Source: Flavobacterium noncentrifugens (lineage in GTDB: Bacteria > Bacteroidota > Bacteroidia > Flavobacteriales > Flavobacteriaceae). From it: 64,000 nt of DNA. The stretch lies in contig NZ_FNEZ01000004.1 of assembly GCF_900100375.1 (NCBI RefSeq), forward strand, positions 287,489 to 351,488, written 5' to 3'. Shown here piece by piece: positions 61,159 through 64,000 of the stretch. Below the pieces are notes generated by a model, which saw only the letters and a program-made list of their open reading frames with translations, was not told the origin of the DNA and made no database searches. Both the position numbers and the translations under genes were made by a program. Every line of letters starts with the position of its first letter. Position 1 is the stretch's first letter.

Positions 61159-63455
61159 TGCAAACCCGAAACCTGCTATATGGCGCGTTGGCCGTGCTTT
61201 TTGCAACTTCCTGCAGCAACACCAAATATCTTGCTGAAGGCGAATTGCTGTATGTTGGCGGAAGCGTAAAAATTGAAGGAAAGGACATTCCGAAAAGCGA
61301 ATGCAAAAATTTAAAGAAAGAACTTGAAGATTTATTGCGTCCGAAACCAAATAAGAAAATCCTCGGATTGCGCCCTAAATTGTATTTGTACAACATTGCA
61401 GGCGAACCTAAAAAAGAAAAGGGTTTTCGTTATTGGTTAAGATATAAAGTGGGCGAACCGCCGGTGACTTTTGGTAAAGTTGATCTGAAATACAATTCGG
61501 ATATTCTACAAAATTATGTCGAAAACCACGGTTATTACCAAGCGCAAACAACTTCAGATTCGACACGCCACGGTAAAAAAGCGACTGCAGAATACACGGT
61601 GAAACCCGGAAAACAATTTAAGATCCGAAATGTGATCTTCCCTTCGGATTCTACAGATGCATTGGTAAAAGCGATCGGAAGAACCAAACGCCGCAGTTTA
61701 TTAAAGCCAGGTGAAGGTTACAATTTAGATGTTATTAAAGACGAACGCGAACGAATTGATGCGCGGTTGAAGCAAAAAGGCTATTACTTTTTCAATGCCG
61801 ATTATCTGAAAGTTCAGGTCGACAGTACAAACGGCGATCATACAGTAGATTTGACCATTGTTGTGAAAGATGAAACGCCGGACAATGCGCGTGAGGTTTA
61901 CAAAATCAACGACATTGTCATTTATCCGAATTATTCGATTACCGAATCCAAGAAAATCACGCAGTCAGATTCGATTACAAAGTATAAAGATTTTACGATC
62001 ATTGATCCTGAAAACACTTTTAATCCGAGGATTTACGACCGCACTTTGTATTTCAAAAAAGGCGATTTGTACAACAGGACCGATCACAATTTATCATTGA
62101 GCCGACTGGTGAATCTCGGAACTTTTAAGTTTGTAAAGAATGAATTCCGCGTTTCCCCACGATTTGAAAATACACTTGACGCTTATTATTATCTGACACC
62201 ATTGCCGAAGAAATCGATTCGGGTAGAAGTTTTGGCTAAAACCAATTCGGCCAACTATACCGGAACCGAGCTCAATGTCAACTGGAGCAACCGCAACACT
62301 TTTAAAGGAGCGGAATTGCTGACAGCGACCGTTTTCGGCGGACTAGAAGTGCAGGTTTCCGGACAAAACAAAGGCTTCAATGTGTACCGTTTTGGAGGCG
62401 AAGTCAATTTATTTTGGCCGCGAATTATTGCGCCATTTGTCAAAATTGAATCTTCGGAAGGATTTGTTCCGAGGACAAAAGCAACGTTGGGTTATGAATT
62501 CCAAAAACGCATAAAATTGTATGCGTTAAATACTTTTAAAGGGTCGTTTGGATATCAATTTAAGGAAAATGCACGAAAAGAACACCAGTTGAACCTGACT
62601 GAAATCACTTATGTGAGTCCGGCGAACGTGTCTGAATTGTACCTATCGCAAATTGATGCCAATCCTTCTTTGGGAAAAGTCATCGAAAAACAATTGATTT
62701 TTGGGCCAACATATTCGTATACATACACCAATACGATGCAGAAACGCAAAAAAAACACGATTTATTTCAAAGGGTCGCTTGAAGCCGCCGGAACGATCGC
62801 AGGGCTCGCAACAGGCGCAGATGCCAGCAGCGGTGATGTAAAGAATCTTTTTGGCGTGCCATTCAGCCAATTTGTAAAGGCCGAAACCGAATTCAGGCAT
62901 TATTTTAAATTCTCTGAAAATTCGCAGCTTGCGAGCAGGATTATTGTTGGTGCGGGATTGCCTTACGGAAATTCAACTGCGCTGCCGTTTATCAAGCAGT
63001 TTTTCATTGGCGGAACAAACAGCATCCGGGCATTTCGTGCGCGTTCTATAGGGCCGGGAACTTTCAGGTCTGAAGTCGATGAAGATAGTTTTTTACCGGA
63101 TCAGTCCGGGGATCTGAAGCTTGAACTTAATACCGAATACCGCGCAAAATTATTCAGTGTGGTCAATGGAGCCATCTTTGTAGATGCCGGAAACATCTGG
63201 CTGATGAAAGACGATACTAATAAACCCGGAGCAAAATTTTCTGGCGATTTTCTAAACGAACTTGCCGTAGGAACCGGTGCCGGATTGCGCTTTGATCTGT
63301 CATTTCTTGTATTGCGGCTAGACCTCGCCTTCCCGTTGCGTAAACCGTATTTACCTGATGGGCAGCGCTGGGTTTTAGATCAGGTGGCGTTTGGAAATGG
63401 CTCTTGGAGAAAAGAAAACCTGGTATTTAATCTGGCTATCGGCTATCCTTTTTAA
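61158..63455 (+). CDS. TamA/BamA-family outer membrane protein with lipoprotein signal
   Basis: A 765-residue protein whose start overlaps the tamB stop (TAATG). The N-terminus MQTRNLLYGALAVLFATSCSN contains a lipobox with Cys19, so it should be lipidated. POTRA-like domains follow (about 25-400: GKDIPKSECKN, FKIRNVIFPSD, YKINDIVIYPNYS) and then a 16-strand Omp85 barrel (about 430-765) with the conserved FFIGGTNSIRAFRARSIGPG loop. Acts with TamB in outer-membrane assembly. A lipidated Omp85 protein is characteristic of this group. Confidence 0.92.
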   Translation: MQTRNLLYGALAVLFATSCSNTKYLAEGELLYVGGSVKIEGKDIPKSECKNLKKELEDLLRPKPNKKILGLRPKLYLYNIAGEPKKEKGFRYWLRYKVGEPPVTFGKVDLKYNSDILQNYVENHGYYQAQTTSDSTRHGKKATAEYTVKPGKQFKIRNVIFPSDSTDALVKAIGRTKRRSLLKPGEGYNLDVIKDERERIDARLKQKGYYFFNADYLKVQVDSTNGDHTVDLTIVVKDETPDNAREVYKINDIVIYPNYSITESKKITQSDSITKYKDFTIIDPENTFNPRIYDRTLYFKKGDLYNRTDHNLSLSRLVNLGTFKFVKNEFRVSPRFENTLDAYYYLTPLPKKSIRVEVLAKTNSANYTGTELNVNWSNRNTFKGAELLTATVFGGLEVQVSGQNKGFNVYRFGGEVNLFWPRIIAPFVKIESSEGFVPRTKATLGYEFQKRIKLYALNTFKGSFGYQFKENARKEHQLNLTEITYVSPANVSELYLSQIDANPSLGKVIEKQLIFGPTYSYTYTNTMQKRKKNTIYFKGSLEAAGTIAGLATGADASSGDVKNLFGVPFSQFVKAETEFRHYFKFSENSQLASRIIVGAGLPYGNSTALPFIKQFFIGGTNSIRAFRARSIGPGTFRSEVDEDSFLPDQSGDLKLELNTEYRAKLFSVVNGAIFVDAGNIWLMKDDTNKPGAKFSGDFLNELAVGTGAGLRFDLSFLVLRLDLAFPLRKPYLPDGQRWVLDQVAFGNGSWRKENLVFNLAIGYPF

Positions 63456-63481
63456 TTAAAATTAAAAGTTCTTTTAGACTT

Positions 63482-63524
63482 AAAAAGTGCCGGATGCGAA
63501 TGTTTCGTATCCGGCACTTTTTTT
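63482..63524 (+). terminator. bidirectional terminator after the TamA-like gene
   Basis: AAAAAGTGCCGGAT and ATCCGGCACTTTTT form a 14-bp stem continued by CGAA/TTCG, flanked by A and T runs. Confidence 0.9.
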
Positions 63525-63534
63525 GACATCGTTC

Positions 63535-63564
63535 CAAAAAAAAGCCTTCTGTTTCCAGAAGGCT
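63535..63564 (-). terminator. terminator of the small secreted protein gene
   Basis: On the minus strand AGCCTTCTG and CAGAAGGCT pair perfectly around four bases and lead into a T run (A run 63,535-63,543 on the plus strand). Confidence 0.85.
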
Positions 63565-63594
63565 GATACCTAATCCAACTAATATAAAATAACC

Positions 63595-63927
63595 TTATGC
63601 GATCGTGCTTTGAAAGTCGTTTGCTTTTTTAAGGAATGCTTTGATCAGCAAACGGTTTGGTGCGATACCAGAGTTGATCATTTGTTTTTTTCCAACAGTA
63701 CCGTCAGTTGATATTGTGGCCTTCGGGGTTTGTTTGGTGCCCATGAACCATGAAACCATATTGATGTTTGCATTTGATTCCACTGCCGAAGCATTTGTTG
63801 AAACCGCTATCGTTTCGTTTGAAGTTTCAGCAGTCTGGGCGAACATTCCTGTTCCTGCCAATAAAAACATGATCAATAAAACAACAAGTTTAATGTTTGA
63901 AGTTTCGTTTGATACTGATGTTTTCAT
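63595..63927 (-). CDS. small secreted hypothetical protein
   Basis: A 110-residue protein. I start at MKTSVSNETSNIKLVVLLIMFLL, which gives a signal peptide with cleavage after FAQ; 17 further upstream codons are open but unlikely. The mature part is threonine- and asparagine-rich (TAETSNETIAVSTNASAVESN) and ends FLKKANDFQSTIA. I do not recognise it. It has its own terminator downstream; its promoter would lie near the window edge. Confidence 0.6.
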   Translation of the reverse strand: MKTSVSNETSNIKLVVLLIMFLLAGTGMFAQTAETSNETIAVSTNASAVESNANINMVSWFMGTKQTPKATISTDGTVGKKQMINSGIAPNRLLIKAFLKKANDFQSTIA

Positions 63928-64000
63928 AAGCTTGTAATGGGTTGGTTTTGCGATCAGTTTTTTTCCTTTCTGATACATTTCAAAACTACGCCAACAACAC

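Noticed and set aside
1..64000. CRISPR arrays, insertion sequences, prophage, tRNA or rRNA
   Set aside because: I looked for regularly spaced repeats, transposase or integrase motifs and cloverleaf-like segments and found none that I could support by eye.

Overview
This 64 kb window is a chromosomal segment of a Bacteroidota bacterium, most likely Flavobacterium or a close relative. The lineage markers are: a fused lpxC-fabZ gene; type IX secretion (T9SS) C-terminal sorting domains; OmpA with thrombospondin type 3 repeats; promoter boxes of the TAnnTTTG type; few Shine-Dalgarno sites; and two copies of a structured repeat that looks like the flavobacterial flavo-1 RNA. I saw no insertion sequence, prophage, CRISPR array, rRNA or tRNA. 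The gene density and uniform base composition suggest core chromosome.

Region by region: (1) 1-8.4 kb: a partial oligopeptidase B, YbaB/EbfC, threonine aldolase, prfB with its programmed +1 frameshift, a PNPOx-type protein, an EEP-family hydrolase, a DUF1697 protein, an outer-membrane phospholipase A1 and an orphan LpxD-like acyltransferase. (2) 8.4-20.5 kb: a 1390-residue hybrid sensor kinase with its response regulator, then a DNA-repair group: Ku, a three-domain LigD, an SF2 helicase, DUF763 and endonuclease V. (3) 20.5-26 kb: small hypothetical proteins, an MscS channel, an acyl-CoA thioesterase, a Nudix hydrolase and a major OmpA-like porin. (4) 26-36.2 kb: the most unusual region. Two convergent gene groups encode two ATP-grasp ligases, a GCS2 (YbdK) carboxylate-amine ligase, a class I glutamine amidotransferase, a probable circularly permuted ATP-grasp protein, two esterase-D-like hydrolases and an M17 aminopeptidase, with a methyltransferase between them. 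This looks like a pathway that builds and trims a small peptide or amide whose product I cannot name. (5) 36.4-43.3 kb: a thioredoxin/response regulator/sensor kinase operon, an LTA-synthase-like sulfatase, a VWA membrane protein, fabG, and the degraded tail of a T9SS-secreted protein. (6) 44-56 kb: a GIY-YIG-like protein, a T9SS leucine-rich-repeat protein, sucD, and the lipid A operon HD protein-lpxD-lpxC/fabZ-lpxA-efp-lpxD-like-NTF2-like-membrane protein. (7) 56-63.5 kb: a TamB-like giant protein translationally joined to a TamA/BamA-family lipoprotein, followed by a small secreted protein.

Envelope biogenesis dominates the window: lipid A (LpxA/C/D), outer-membrane insertion (TamA/B), OmpA, PldA and the LTA-synthase-like enzyme. 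No stretch longer than 300 bases lacks a gene; the spacers hold terminators, small repeats and candidate promoters, which are listed. All family assignments come from reading motifs in the translated sequence, not from searches.
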